A DNA stretch of 64,000 nt from Paenibacillus phoenicis (lineage in GTDB: Bacteria; Bacillota; Bacilli; Paenibacillales; Paenibacillaceae): contig NZ_JAYERP010000001.1 of the NCBI RefSeq assembly GCF_034718895.1, positions 2,046,001 to 2,110,000 of the forward strand. The letters run 5' to 3'. The position numbers and the translations under genes were made by a program. Shown here piece after piece: positions 35,097-44,714 of the stretch (positions are counted from its first letter, which is position 1; every line of letters starts with the position of its first letter). The notes below the pieces were generated by a model. It did no database searches, was not told where the DNA came from, and saw nothing but the letters and a program-made list of their open reading frames with translations.

Positions 35097-35840
35097 CTAG
35101 CGGACCTTCCCGGTCAAGTAATAAATGGCGATTTGCGTGCGGTGCTCCAGCCCGGTTTTGTTCAGGATCGAGGTGATGTAGTTGGCTACGGTTCCCTCTG
35201 ATATAAAAATTTCCTTCGCGATTTCCTTGTTGGACAAGCCCTTGGCAATTCGGGACATGACCTCCAGCTCCCGTTCGGTGAACCGCTCCAGATCGCTTGG
35301 CGACAGGCCGGTGCCTACCGGAGTTGAAGCTGCAGCAGGAGTCACCGGCGATGCAGTCGCATTCGCTTGCGCGCTCACCGATTCCGGCGGAGGCGGCACC
35401 TCCGCTTCCTTCGAAGCTCCGCCAGAGGCAAGCGTCTGCTTGAGCTTGTCCAGCACCACGTCCTGCAAGACGTTGTGGCCGTAATACACGCTTTTGATCG
35501 CGTCGCGAATGCGTTCCGGGTCGTTATTTTTCAGCAAATATCCTTTCGCGCCAAAACGGATCGCGTCCATGACGTATTCATCGTCGTCGAAGGTGGTCAG
35601 GATCAGCGGCTTCGCCAGCCCTTCCTCCGTCAGCAGCCGGGTCGCTTCCACCCCGTTCATATTTGGCATCCGCACGTCCAGCAACGCAACGTCTACCGGG
35701 TTAGATCGGCAGTACTCGACCGCCTTTTGTCCGTCCTCCACGGTCTTCGCCACCTCGAATTCCTCAAAGCTGTTTAAAATAATTCGCATTCCCTCACGGA
35801 TAAACGAGTTGTCGTCTGCGATCAGCACCCGTATCTTCAT
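35097..35840 (-). CDS. LuxR/NarL family response regulator (LnrK-like)
   Basis: A 247-residue regulator. The receiver domain (1-120) has the phosphoacceptor D55 in VALLDVRMPN and acidic residues D9-D10; a long Ala/Pro/Val/Thr-rich linker (about 145-180) follows, unusual in length; the LuxR helix-turn-helix (about 185-245) has ERELEVMSRIAKGLSNKEIA and EGTVANYITSILNKTGL. ATG at 35840 has GGAGG upstream. It is likely to activate the ABC exporter genes that follow the kinase gene. Confidence 0.9.
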   Translation of the reverse strand: MKIRVLIADDNSFIREGMRIILNSFEEFEVAKTVEDGQKAVEYCRSNPVDVALLDVRMPNMNGVEATRLLTEEGLAKPLILTTFDDDEYVMDAIRFGAKGYLLKNNDPERIRDAIKSVYYGHNVLQDVVLDKLKQTLASGGASKEAEVPPPPESVSAQANATASPVTPAAASTPVGTGLSPSDLERFTERELEVMSRIAKGLSNKEIAKEIFISEGTVANYITSILNKTGLEHRTQIAIYYLTGKVR

Positions 35841-35920
35841 ACCGCTCCTCCGTTTCGTCTCCTTACTCGGCGGCGTTGCCACAAGGCCCGCCTTGCGCTT
35901 TCTTTCTAAATTTGTGAAGG

Positions 35921-38900
35921 CTACAGCCGTTCCAGCTTAATCCGGGAACCGGCCCCGCCGCTTTCCGACGGAATCACCACCAGCTTGCGGGCCAACCGGG
36001 TCTGCAACTCGGCAACGTGGCTGATAATCCCCACCGAGAGATGGTCGTGATGCAGGTGCTCCAGTGAGGTGATGACCGTATCCAACAGCTCGGGATCCAG
36101 CGTCCCAAAGCCTTCGTCCAGGAAAAAGAATTGCAGCGGATATTGGCCGCGAAGCTGAATCTGCGCTGACAAGGCCAGCGCCAGCGCCAGGGAAGCCAGG
36201 AAGGTCTCCCCGCCGGACAACGTCGCCACCGGGCGCTTCACGCCGCCGCTCGCATCGTCGCGGATGACAAAGCCGCCGCCGGAGTCGGTCTCCAGCGCAT
36301 ACCGCTGCTTCGTCAGGAACCTCAGACGTTGGGAAGCGGCATGGCTGACATTCATCAGCTGCTCCTCCGCGACATACTCAACGAACGCGTTCCCGCGCAG
36401 CGCTGATTGCAGCTTGGCGAGCAAGCCGGCTTCATGCTCCAGCTGGCTGCGGACCTGCTCCAGCTCCTGCCAGCGGACATGGCGAACCTGCAGGTCCTCC
36501 CAGTCCCGCTCGGCCCGGGCTTTTTGCTGCAAGGCCGCTTCATCTTGCTCTTTCGCCGCGGCGAATGCCGCTCTACTTTGCTGCCATTCCTCGTCGCTGA
36601 CCGTTTGTCCCGACAGCTTGGCGTCCAGCTCACTTAGGCTAATCACGAGCTCCTGCTCCCGGCTGCGGTGTTGCTGCACCGTCTCCGCGATCGATTCCGC
36701 TTCTCCCGGGGCAAGCAGGTTATTCAATACGGAAGCTTCCTCCTCAAAAGGCGACGCCTCCAGCGCTTGAAGCCAGCGGGCCGCAAGCTCCGCCTCCTGC
36801 TCCCGGGCCGATGCGGCCGCTTGAGCAGCCAGCGCTTCCGCTTTGGCGAGCTCATGGCTTCGGGCCGCTGTTTCCGTCTGCATCGCTCGGCTGCGCTCCG
36901 CCTGCTCACGAAGGGCCGCCAGCTTCTCCCGTGCTTCGGTTAGCAGCTCATCAACCGGACGTTCCCCGGCCACGGCGTGCAATCTCTCCTGTTTCTCCCG
37001 CAGGAGATCCTGTTTCCCCTGCTCCTGTACTTCCCATTGGACCAGCGTTTTGTCCAGCTCGATCATTTCGCCGGTCAATGCCTGCAGCTTGGCCATTTTC
37101 TCCTCGATAAACGGCACGCTGACGGCGAGCCGGCCCCGCAAATCTTCGGCCAGCCGATCCTTGGCGGCATACGTCTCCATTTGCCGGGCGGCTTCCTCTG
37201 GCGAGAGGTCCGGGTAAAGCTCGGCCCACTCGCGCTGCTTGGCCGCGAGGGCCTCGCGGTGCTGCGCGCTGCGGGCGACCGCCTGCTTCAGCTGGCCGGA
37301 GGCCGCGGCTTCCGCCGCTTCGGCGGCGGCACGCTGCGGCTGCAAGGCCGCCAGCGCGCTTTGCGCTGCGCGGCCGTCCCGCTGCAGCGCCTCCAGCCGG
37401 CGGCGGCAAGCGGCGTGCCGCTCGGCCAGCGCCGCGGCCTGGCGCTGCAGGGCCGCGAGGCCGGCGGGCGCGGCTGCGTGCGGCGCGGCGAGCGCAGCCG
37501 CTGTGGCGGCGGCTTCGGCGCTGGCGGCGGCTTCGCCCGCAGCAAGCGCGCCTGGCGCAGAAGCAGGCTCGCCGCTGTAGCCGAAGGCGCCGTCCTGGGC
37601 CAGCGCCTGCAGCAGCGCGCTGCACACGTCGCGGTCGCGGGCGACGGCGAACTGCAGCTCGCGGGCCTCCGCGATCAGGGCGGCGAGCGTCTCAAGCTCC
37701 GCCTCCCCGCCGGCGCCCCCGTCGTCATCGCCCTCGGCCGGAGCCGGATGATGCGCGGAGCCGCACACCGGGCACGGTTCGCCGCTGTGTAGCTGCTCGG
37801 CTAACCGTGCCGCCCACAGATGACGTTCACGGGCTTTCAGCGCCTGACGCAGCGAGTGTTCGTATCCGGTGAGCTCAGCAGCATGTTGCTGCAGCTCCTT
37901 CTCCACTGCCGTCAGCTCCAAAGCGGTTTCCGCGAGCTGTCCGGCAAGCGCTTGGCCGGATTGCTGTACCTCGGCAATCTCCCTCGCGATTTGCTCCAGC
38001 TTGCCTGCAGCCTGCTGCAAGCTCGTACGCGCAGCCGCTTCCTCGGTCTCCGCTTGCGCAAGCTGCTCCTGCAACGCGGCCAACTGCTGGGCCAGCCGTA
38101 CGGCAGCTTGCGCTTGATGACGCTCCTCGGCCTTAACTTCCGTGTCCTTCAGCTGCTGCTCCAGCTCGCGCTGGCGCGTCTGCGCCTTGGCCAGCAGCTG
38201 CTCCTCCTTCGCCGTCTGCTCGGCGAGGTGCTGCTTACGCTGCGCGCCCTCCGCGCGCTGCGCCGCGAGCCGCTGCAGCTCGGCGCTAAGGCGCGCGGCC
38301 TCATCCTGCAGGCTGCGCGCCTGCTCCAGCTGCTCGAGCCGCACGAGCAGCGCCGGCTCCTCGCGGCCGAGCGCCGCCGCTGCGGCTTCGGCAGCCGCGC
38401 CGGCCTCGGCGGCCGCCGCAGCCGCGGCCCGGGCGGCCTGCTCGGCCTCGGCCGCTTGCTGCGCGCGGACGGCGGCGGCGCGCTGCGCCTCTTGCCAGGC
38501 CGTCAGCACCGGCCTGAGCGCCTCGGCGGCGCTCCCGCGCGCCAGCTTCGCCTCCAGCGCGGCGATCTCGCCGACTTGCGCGCGCAGCGCCTCCAGCTGC
38601 GCCGCACGCTCGGCGCGCTCCACCGCCAGCTCGCGCACTTTGGCGAGCTGGTCGTAGCGCTGCTGCGCGAGCAGCAGCTCGCGGCGCCGCTGGGCGGCGA
38701 GCGCTGCGGCTTCGCGCACCGCTGCCGCCGCTTGCTCCAGCGCCTCGGCGGAGGCATTGCCGAGCCCTTGCTGCTCGGCAGCGACCTCAGCGCGGCGCTG
38801 CTCGTTCGCTCTGACCTTGCGGGTCAGCTTCTGCCCGAGCAGGTCGCCGTATTTCTCCAAGTGGAACAGGCGCTGCAGCATCGCCCGTCGGTCCGCCCCC

Positions 38901-39391
38901 TTCAGGGACAAAAACTCGGCGAATTTCCCCTGCGGTAATACGACCGCGCGGGTGAAATCGTCCATCTTGAGGCCCAGCTTCTGTTCCACGCAGCGCGTCA
39001 CGTCAGCGAGCTTGTCGGCGATCACTTTTTCCTCATCATCCGGCAGAATTTCGATAAACCGGCTGATCGTATTGCTGACCGACAGCTCGCCCTGGCGCTT
39101 AAACCGCCGCTCCACCCGGTAACGCTCCGTCCCGGCAGCAGAGGTCAGCTCGAACGTAAACGCGACGAACAGCGCGTCTTCCAAATGGTTCATAATCCCT
39201 TGGGTTCCGCCGGATGCACGGCCGACCTTGCCATAAAGGGCCAGCGTGATCGCATCCAGAATCGTCGACTTCCCGCTGCCTGTCGGCCCAAAAATGCCAA
39301 ACAACCCTGTCTCGCACAGCTCGGTAAAATCGATCGTCTGCATCTCACGGTAGCTTTGCAGCCCGGCTAATTTCAGCGTAATCGGCTTCAT
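35921..39391 (-). CDS. sbcC: Exonuclease subunit SbcC (Rad50-like)
   Basis: The ATPase and clamp of the SbcCD nuclease that opens hairpins and processes DNA ends. The 1156-residue protein has Walker A GPTGSGKST at residues 35-43, a very long coiled coil, the zinc hook CPVC (in SGEPCPVCGSAHH) in the centre, and a C-terminal ABC part with LSGGETFLASLALALALS and FFLDEGFGTLD. The coiled-coil arms are extraordinarily alanine- and glutamate-rich, with GC-dense DNA at about 37240-38780. Its start overlaps the sbcD stop by the bases ATGA, so translation is coupled. Confidence 0.95.
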   Translation of the reverse strand: MKPITLKLAGLQSYREMQTIDFTELCETGLFGIFGPTGSGKSTILDAITLALYGKVGRASGGTQGIMNHLEDALFVAFTFELTSAAGTERYRVERRFKRQGELSVSNTISRFIEILPDDEEKVIADKLADVTRCVEQKLGLKMDDFTRAVVLPQGKFAEFLSLKGADRRAMLQRLFHLEKYGDLLGQKLTRKVRANEQRRAEVAAEQQGLGNASAEALEQAAAAVREAAALAAQRRRELLLAQQRYDQLAKVRELAVERAERAAQLEALRAQVGEIAALEAKLARGSAAEALRPVLTAWQEAQRAAAVRAQQAAEAEQAARAAAAAAAEAGAAAEAAAAALGREEPALLVRLEQLEQARSLQDEAARLSAELQRLAAQRAEGAQRKQHLAEQTAKEEQLLAKAQTRQRELEQQLKDTEVKAEERHQAQAAVRLAQQLAALQEQLAQAETEEAAARTSLQQAAGKLEQIAREIAEVQQSGQALAGQLAETALELTAVEKELQQHAAELTGYEHSLRQALKARERHLWAARLAEQLHSGEPCPVCGSAHHPAPAEGDDDGGAGGEAELETLAALIAEARELQFAVARDRDVCSALLQALAQDGAFGYSGEPASAPGALAAGEAAASAEAAATAAALAAPHAAAPAGLAALQRQAAALAERHAACRRRLEALQRDGRAAQSALAALQPQRAAAEAAEAAASGQLKQAVARSAQHREALAAKQREWAELYPDLSPEEAARQMETYAAKDRLAEDLRGRLAVSVPFIEEKMAKLQALTGEMIELDKTLVQWEVQEQGKQDLLREKQERLHAVAGERPVDELLTEAREKLAALREQAERSRAMQTETAARSHELAKAEALAAQAAASAREQEAELAARWLQALEASPFEEEASVLNNLLAPGEAESIAETVQQHRSREQELVISLSELDAKLSGQTVSDEEWQQSRAAFAAAKEQDEAALQQKARAERDWEDLQVRHVRWQELEQVRSQLEHEAGLLAKLQSALRGNAFVEYVAEEQLMNVSHAASQRLRFLTKQRYALETDSGGGFVIRDDASGGVKRPVATLSGGETFLASLALALALSAQIQLRGQYPLQFFFLDEGFGTLDPELLDTVITSLEHLHHDHLSVGIISHVAELQTRLARKLVVIPSESGGAGSRIKLERL

Positions 39392-40587
39392 CGGCTTACT
39401 CCCTCCATCGCTCCATCCGCATCCGCACCTTCGTCCTCTTCTTCGGAGACGAGCGACATAAACAGCTCGACCAACTCGGCCTCCGGCTCGGCTCCGCCGG
39501 TTTGCCGCTGATAAAACTTGCGGAACAGCTCATGCACCGGCACACTCTCCCGGGAGGCCAGCTCCTCCTGCAGCTCCCGTCCCGGATATACCGGCCGGAT
39601 ATGGACGATCCCGTCATGGGCTTTGCGCAGCGCCTGGATGTCGCCCAGCGACATCGCTTCGCTCAGACTGATTTCGAGGTCGATAAACGCATTCGCGTCC
39701 CTCCCCTCCTCCAGCCAGCGGTACGCTTCTGCCAGTCCGCCCCGGCAGCTCCAGCGCACCAGCGGCCGCCCGCTGCTCAGGTACAGCTCCTCCAAGATCG
39801 GCTCCTTCCCGGTCGCCACGTCCAGGAGCATCACCGATTTGGCTTGTCCTGCCTCAGAAAAAGAATACGCCAGCGGCGACCCGCTATACCGGGTCAATCC
39901 GCCTCCCTTCACCGCCTGCGGCCGATGCAGGTGGCCCAGCGCCGTATATTGCGCGCCGATGTCCAGCGCCGACGGGTCCACGGTATATGCGCCGCCAACC
40001 TGAATCGGCCGTTCAGAGTCAGACTCCACGCCGCCAAGCACATAGATATGGCTCATCGCGAGGTTCACCGTGTCCGGGCGAAACGCACCGGCCAGCTGGC
40101 GCATCAGCAGCCCTACCTTGGCGCTGTAGGCAAGCCGCAGCTCGGATTCATCCGCGTCGCCGGCCAGCAGCTCGGACAGCCGAGCTTCGGAAGGATAGGG
40201 CAGCGCGGCGATGACCGCCGTCTCCCCGGTGCGCGGCACGGGAACGGTGATCGCCTCCGGCACCGGCAGCCCCACCAGCGAAATGCCCCGGCGCGCAACC
40301 AGCGGCGATACCGCGGCCACCCGCTCCGGCTGGTCATGGTTCCCGGCGATCACCGCCAGATGACAGCCGGTCTCCGTCAGCCGCGCCGCCGCCTCATAGA
40401 ACATCGCTTCCGCCGCAGCCGGCGGGTTCACACTGTCATAGACGTCGCCCGCCATCAGGACGAGATCAACCTGCTGCTCCTTAACCATCTGCACCAGCTC
40501 GTCCAGAAACGCCTCCTGCTCTGCGAGCCGGCTGCGTCCCTCCAGCGTGCGCCCCAAATGCCAATCGCCCGTATGTAAAATGCGCAT
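39388..40587 (-). CDS. sbcD: Exonuclease subunit SbcD (Mre11-like)
   Basis: The nuclease subunit of SbcCD, a manganese-dependent Mre11-type phosphoesterase of 399 residues. Metal-binding motifs are HTGDWHLG (near 5-12), AGDVYDS (near 46), GNHDQPERV (near 82) and AMSHIYVLG / LGHLHRPQ (near 165-225). ATG at 40585-40587 has GGGGAG six bases upstream, so the nine-codon longer form is not used. About 100 bases separate it from addA; it is the third gene of addB-addA-sbcD-sbcC. Confidence 0.95.
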   Translation of the reverse strand: MRILHTGDWHLGRTLEGRSRLAEQEAFLDELVQMVKEQQVDLVLMAGDVYDSVNPPAAAEAMFYEAAARLTETGCHLAVIAGNHDQPERVAAVSPLVARRGISLVGLPVPEAITVPVPRTGETAVIAALPYPSEARLSELLAGDADESELRLAYSAKVGLLMRQLAGAFRPDTVNLAMSHIYVLGGVESDSERPIQVGGAYTVDPSALDIGAQYTALGHLHRPQAVKGGGLTRYSGSPLAYSFSEAGQAKSVMLLDVATGKEPILEELYLSSGRPLVRWSCRGGLAEAYRWLEEGRDANAFIDLEISLSEAMSLGDIQALRKAHDGIVHIRPVYPGRELQEELASRESVPVHELFRKFYQRQTGGAEPEAELVELFMSLVSEEEDEGADADGAMEGVSR

Positions 40588-40688
40588 CCGTTTCTCCCCC
40601 TTGATTCCGGCCAAGTACGCCGGCGTTCAAAACATCCCTTTTTTCATAAAGCCGTAAAACCTGCAATTCTATCCATACTCATTTTAGA

Positions 40689-43600
40689 TTACAGTCTCAC
40701 CGCTTGGCCGCCGTCGAAGAAATACAACCACTTCTCATCCACGGTCGAACCGGTGATCTCCTCAACCGCCTTGGCGTACAGCTCCAGCTGGAACCGGTAC
40801 GATTCCGCCAGGGCCGCAGCGCCGCCGCGATGCTCCAGCACCCGGTCGCTTTTGTAATCGAGCAGGTACACTTTGCCGCCTGCAGCGAACAGGCAGTCCA
40901 CGATCCCCTGGATCAGCACCGTTTCCCCATCCAGCTCCCGGATTGCGTCGCCTGCTGTGCCGTCTTGCATGGCTTCCAAGCCCCCCAGCTGCGGCGAGAC
41001 TTCCGCTGCAGGCAGCCCGTAGCTGAACGGCATCTCACGTTTCACCCAGTCCGCCTGCCGCAGCAGTTCGCCAAGCGGGCTCTGCAGCAATCTGGCGATG
41101 CTATCCACCTCGATGGCCGCAGCCTGCTCAGCGGTCATAATCTTCCGCTCGATCAACCGGGCGAGCGTCGCTTGGACGACCGCGATTCCCGGCTCTGCGT
41201 CAAACGGCAGATGCTGCATCAGCGTATGGTAGGCCACCCCGCGTTCGGTTGGGGTCAGCTTGCGCTGCTCCATGAACCGCGGCCGCCGCAGATGCAGCTT
41301 GAAATCCGGCTGCTCTTCCGCCTCCGCCTGCTCCCGCTCGCGCAATAGCTCCGCTTCGGCGAAGACGTCGCGCACCGGCTCCTCCTGCAGCATCAGCAGC
41401 GCCTTCATCTCCGTCACCGAGGTTTTGGCCGCGATTCGGCTTGCTGCCGCATAAGGATACGTCCAGCTGAGCCGGGACTCCACCATAGCTCTCATCTCAG
41501 CGGCCTCGGTACCGTCCGCATCCTCTGCAAGGACCGCTGTCGGCTGCCCGGACAGCAGCGCCTTGATTTGCGCCGTGTCCACCGCCGCAGCCTCTGCAGT
41601 TGCTGCCGCTTCTGTTTCCGCTCCTCCGTTCTGTCCCGCCGAGCGGGCGGAAAGAAACGCGATGTGCCAGTCAGAAGGGCTGTCCGCTAACACGGCAGGG
41701 CCAACCTCCGGCAGCCCGGCAAACTGTCGCAGCTCGCGCGCGCTTGGATGGCGAATCAACGCCGGGCCGATCCAGTCGAGATAGCAGCGGCCGCGCGCCA
41801 GCAAGTAATCTGGCAGCTGCTGTTCACTTGCCTCAAGTGCACCGCCCCAAGCTTCGACGGACTTGGTGAGATTTTTGACCGAGGAGACGAGCACGAGCTT
41901 GTCCTTCGGGCGGGTGAGCGCCACGTACAAGACGCGCATCTCCTCCGCCAGCAGCTCCATTTGCGCCCGCCGCCGGATCGCCAGGTTCGGCAGCGTCGGG
42001 TAGCTGACGCGCGTGTTCGCGTCGACGTACTTCGGACCAAAACCCAGCTCCTTATGCATCAGAAACGGCGCGTTCAGATCCTGCCGGTTAAATTGCTTGG
42101 ACAATCCGGCGACGAACACAACTGGAAACTCCAAGCCTTTACTCTTGTGGATCGTCATGATCCGAACGCCGTCGCCCTGTTCCCCGGCATCCCCCGGAGC
42201 TCCAAGGTCTCCGCCGTTCTCGCGCAACCGTGTGACGTAACGCAAGAAGCGGAACAACCCGGGCGCAGAAGACGATACCTCGTATTGTCTCGCCCGATCC
42301 AGCAGCGCCTGCAGGTTGCTCTGACGCTGGGTTCCGCCCGGCAAGCCGCCAACCCATTCCAGATAACCGGTTTCCCGGTAAATCTCTCGGATCAGGTCGC
42401 CCAGCTGTCCAACCCGTGCCATGCTCCGCCAAGCTTCCAGCTGCCGTAAGAAAGCCTGCAGCTTCAGCGCCAAAGCATCATTGGCCGAAGGTTCAATTTG
42501 CCCCGTCTCCGGGTGATACACCGAGGCTTCCCCGGCGTCGCCTCCCCTGCTGTCGCTCAAAGCCGACTCCGCATTCCCTGCGGCTGCCCGTGCGAGCACC
42601 GCCTCATAGTAACGGCCGCTTGGAGAAGCAAGGCGAATGTCCGCCAGCTCCTCCTCGGAGAAATCGTACAGCGGAGAACGCAGCACCGCCGCCAGCGGAA
42701 TATCCTGCAGCGGATTATCGATCACCTGCAGGAGCGACAGCATCGTCTCGACCTCGGACGCCTGAAAATACCCCTGGCTCAGTTCCCCGTACGCCGGGAT
42801 TCCTTCCACCCGAAGCTCCTCGATCATCGCCGGCGCCCAGGTCAGCGTTGAGCGCAGCAAAATCACCATGTCCCGGAAAGCGACCGGGCGCATCGCCTGC
42901 AGCTGTTTGTCGTAGATGCGCAGCGGTTCGCCGCCTTCGCCCAGCATGCCGCGAATGCGGGCCGCGATCGCACGGGCTTCCAGCCGCACCGCTTCAATCA
43001 GCGCCGCCTCATCTTCCTCATCCCCGCCGTCGCCGTCCGTCCATTCGTTGTCCCCGCGTTCGGATGAATCTGAACCGCCGCTTGAGCCGTTGTCGCGATC
43101 GATCAGCAAGAGCTCGGGCCGATAATCCTCCGCCCCCTCCGGCGGAAAACCTTCTCCATACACCAGTTCCGCTCGTGTATCGTACGAAATTTCCGCCACG
43201 CTTTCGTTCATGATTTGCCGGAACAGCAAATTCACCGCATCAACGACCTCACGCCGGCTGCGGAAGTTCCGCGCTAAATCGATGCGCAGCCCGGCTCCGT
43301 CAAAATCGTCGCCATAGGTCCGATATTTCTCCAGGAACAGCCCCGGTTCAGCCAAGCGGAAACGATAGATGCTCTGCTTCACGTCGCCGACCATAAACCG
43401 GTTGCCCGGGTTCTCCCGGGAGATCAGCCGTACGATCGTTTCCTGCACCGTATTGGTGTCCTGATATTCGTCCAGCAGCACCTCATCGAATTGCCGGCGG
43501 TATTCCAAGGCAGCATCGGACGGCCGAAGCTCGCCCGGCTCCGAATCCGGATGCCGCAGGATCTGCAGGCAATAATGCTCCAGGTCGGAGAAATCGAGCC

Positions 43601-44714
43601 AGCCCTTGGACACTTTTTGCAGCCGGTAACGTTCCCCAAATTCGCTTACGAGCTCGGACAACGCGCCAAGCAGCGGAGCCATGTCATGCATCTCCCGCAA
43701 AAACGCCTCCGGCGGCCGGCCATAGAGTTGCGTGCGCAAATCGGTCACCGTCTTCTTCGCTTCCTCCCGCAGCGCCTTAACCCGCTCCTGCACCTCCGGA
43801 TCGGTCTGGTCTTTCTTGACCGGCTTCAGCTTGCCGAAGTTCACACCCTGAAAGGCGTCATACAACGAAGCCCAAGCTCCGCCTGCCACCGCTTCCTGCA
43901 GCGAGCGGACCACGTTCAGATCGTCCTCCAGCGTGACGGCGTACGGCTCCGGCCCTCCTGGAGACAACGCCAGCGCCTTCGCTTGAGTCAGCAAGCTGAT
44001 CGCGCCTCCCAGCGCCAACTTCGTATCGGCCAATAGGCTTTGGACCCATGCGCTCTTCTCTAAGGCATCGAGATCCGGAGCCATAAAAGCTGAGGATGCT
44101 TCCTGAAGCCAATGATCCGGCCAAGGATGGCTGCGCGAGAAGTCGTAAAGCCGCTGCACCAGCGTAAAGACCGCCGTATCGCTGCGCTCTCCGCCAAACA
44201 GATCTACCAGCTTCAAAAACGGGCTGTCCTCCGGTTCGCTGCCGTATTTGTCCTCAAGCAGCTCCTCCAGCACCTCTTGACGCAGCAGCGCCGTCTCGCT
44301 TTCCGAGGCGATCCGAAAGCCCGGATCTAACGGGATCAGCGTGTAATAGCGTTGGATCACTTCCATACAAAACGAGTGGAGCGTCGTGATCGAAGCACGC
44401 CCCAACATGGCCAACTGATGGTTTAGGTACTCGTTGCCCGGGTCCTTGGTCAGTTCCTTCTCCAGCGCTTCCGTGATCCGCCCCCGCATCTCCGCGGCGG
44501 CGGCTTTGGTGAACGTGGCCACCAGCAGCCGGTCCACGCTCAGCGGTTGTTCGCGGTCCGTCAGCTTGCGGATAATCCGCTCGACGAGCACCGCCGTCTT
44601 GCCGGACCCGGCGGCCGCCGCCACCAGCATGTCGCCGCCGGACAGAGCGATCGCCCGCCATTGGTCGTCGCTCCAATAACTGCCGGCCGGTTTGGGTTTC
44701 ATCGGGATGGTCAT
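40689..44714 (-). CDS. addA: ATP-dependent helicase/nuclease subunit AddA
   Basis: The motor and one nuclease of the AddAB complex, which resects double-strand breaks until it meets a Chi site. The 1341-residue protein has Walker A AAAAGSGKTAVLVERI near residue 28-43, the UvrD motifs VLLDEYQDTN and GDVKQSIYRFRLAEP in the middle, TIHKSKGLEFPVVFVAG in the C-terminal helicase half, and the nuclease motif LLDYKSDRVLEH near the end. It is longer than common AddA (about 1230-1240), with an acidic Ser/Gly/Asp insert near residue 560 and an Ala-rich one near 1050. ATG overlaps the addB stop (ATGA). Confidence 0.96.
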   Translation of the reverse strand: MTIPMKPKPAGSYWSDDQWRAIALSGGDMLVAAAAGSGKTAVLVERIIRKLTDREQPLSVDRLLVATFTKAAAAEMRGRITEALEKELTKDPGNEYLNHQLAMLGRASITTLHSFCMEVIQRYYTLIPLDPGFRIASESETALLRQEVLEELLEDKYGSEPEDSPFLKLVDLFGGERSDTAVFTLVQRLYDFSRSHPWPDHWLQEASSAFMAPDLDALEKSAWVQSLLADTKLALGGAISLLTQAKALALSPGGPEPYAVTLEDDLNVVRSLQEAVAGGAWASLYDAFQGVNFGKLKPVKKDQTDPEVQERVKALREEAKKTVTDLRTQLYGRPPEAFLREMHDMAPLLGALSELVSEFGERYRLQKVSKGWLDFSDLEHYCLQILRHPDSEPGELRPSDAALEYRRQFDEVLLDEYQDTNTVQETIVRLISRENPGNRFMVGDVKQSIYRFRLAEPGLFLEKYRTYGDDFDGAGLRIDLARNFRSRREVVDAVNLLFRQIMNESVAEISYDTRAELVYGEGFPPEGAEDYRPELLLIDRDNGSSGGSDSSERGDNEWTDGDGGDEEDEAALIEAVRLEARAIAARIRGMLGEGGEPLRIYDKQLQAMRPVAFRDMVILLRSTLTWAPAMIEELRVEGIPAYGELSQGYFQASEVETMLSLLQVIDNPLQDIPLAAVLRSPLYDFSEEELADIRLASPSGRYYEAVLARAAAGNAESALSDSRGGDAGEASVYHPETGQIEPSANDALALKLQAFLRQLEAWRSMARVGQLGDLIREIYRETGYLEWVGGLPGGTQRQSNLQALLDRARQYEVSSSAPGLFRFLRYVTRLRENGGDLGAPGDAGEQGDGVRIMTIHKSKGLEFPVVFVAGLSKQFNRQDLNAPFLMHKELGFGPKYVDANTRVSYPTLPNLAIRRRAQMELLAEEMRVLYVALTRPKDKLVLVSSVKNLTKSVEAWGGALEASEQQLPDYLLARGRCYLDWIGPALIRHPSARELRQFAGLPEVGPAVLADSPSDWHIAFLSARSAGQNGGAETEAAATAEAAAVDTAQIKALLSGQPTAVLAEDADGTEAAEMRAMVESRLSWTYPYAAASRIAAKTSVTEMKALLMLQEEPVRDVFAEAELLREREQAEAEEQPDFKLHLRRPRFMEQRKLTPTERGVAYHTLMQHLPFDAEPGIAVVQATLARLIERKIMTAEQAAAIEVDSIARLLQSPLGELLRQADWVKREMPFSYGLPAAEVSPQLGGLEAMQDGTAGDAIRELDGETVLIQGIVDCLFAAGGKVYLLDYKSDRVLEHRGGAAALAESYRFQLELYAKAVEEITGSTVDEKWLYFFDGGQAVRL

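Noticed and set aside
36264-38938. Long open frames on the plus strand and in other frames across sbcC
   Set aside because: They arise from the extreme GC content of the coiled-coil region; none has a ribosome site or recognisable protein and sbcC motifs run through the minus frame.
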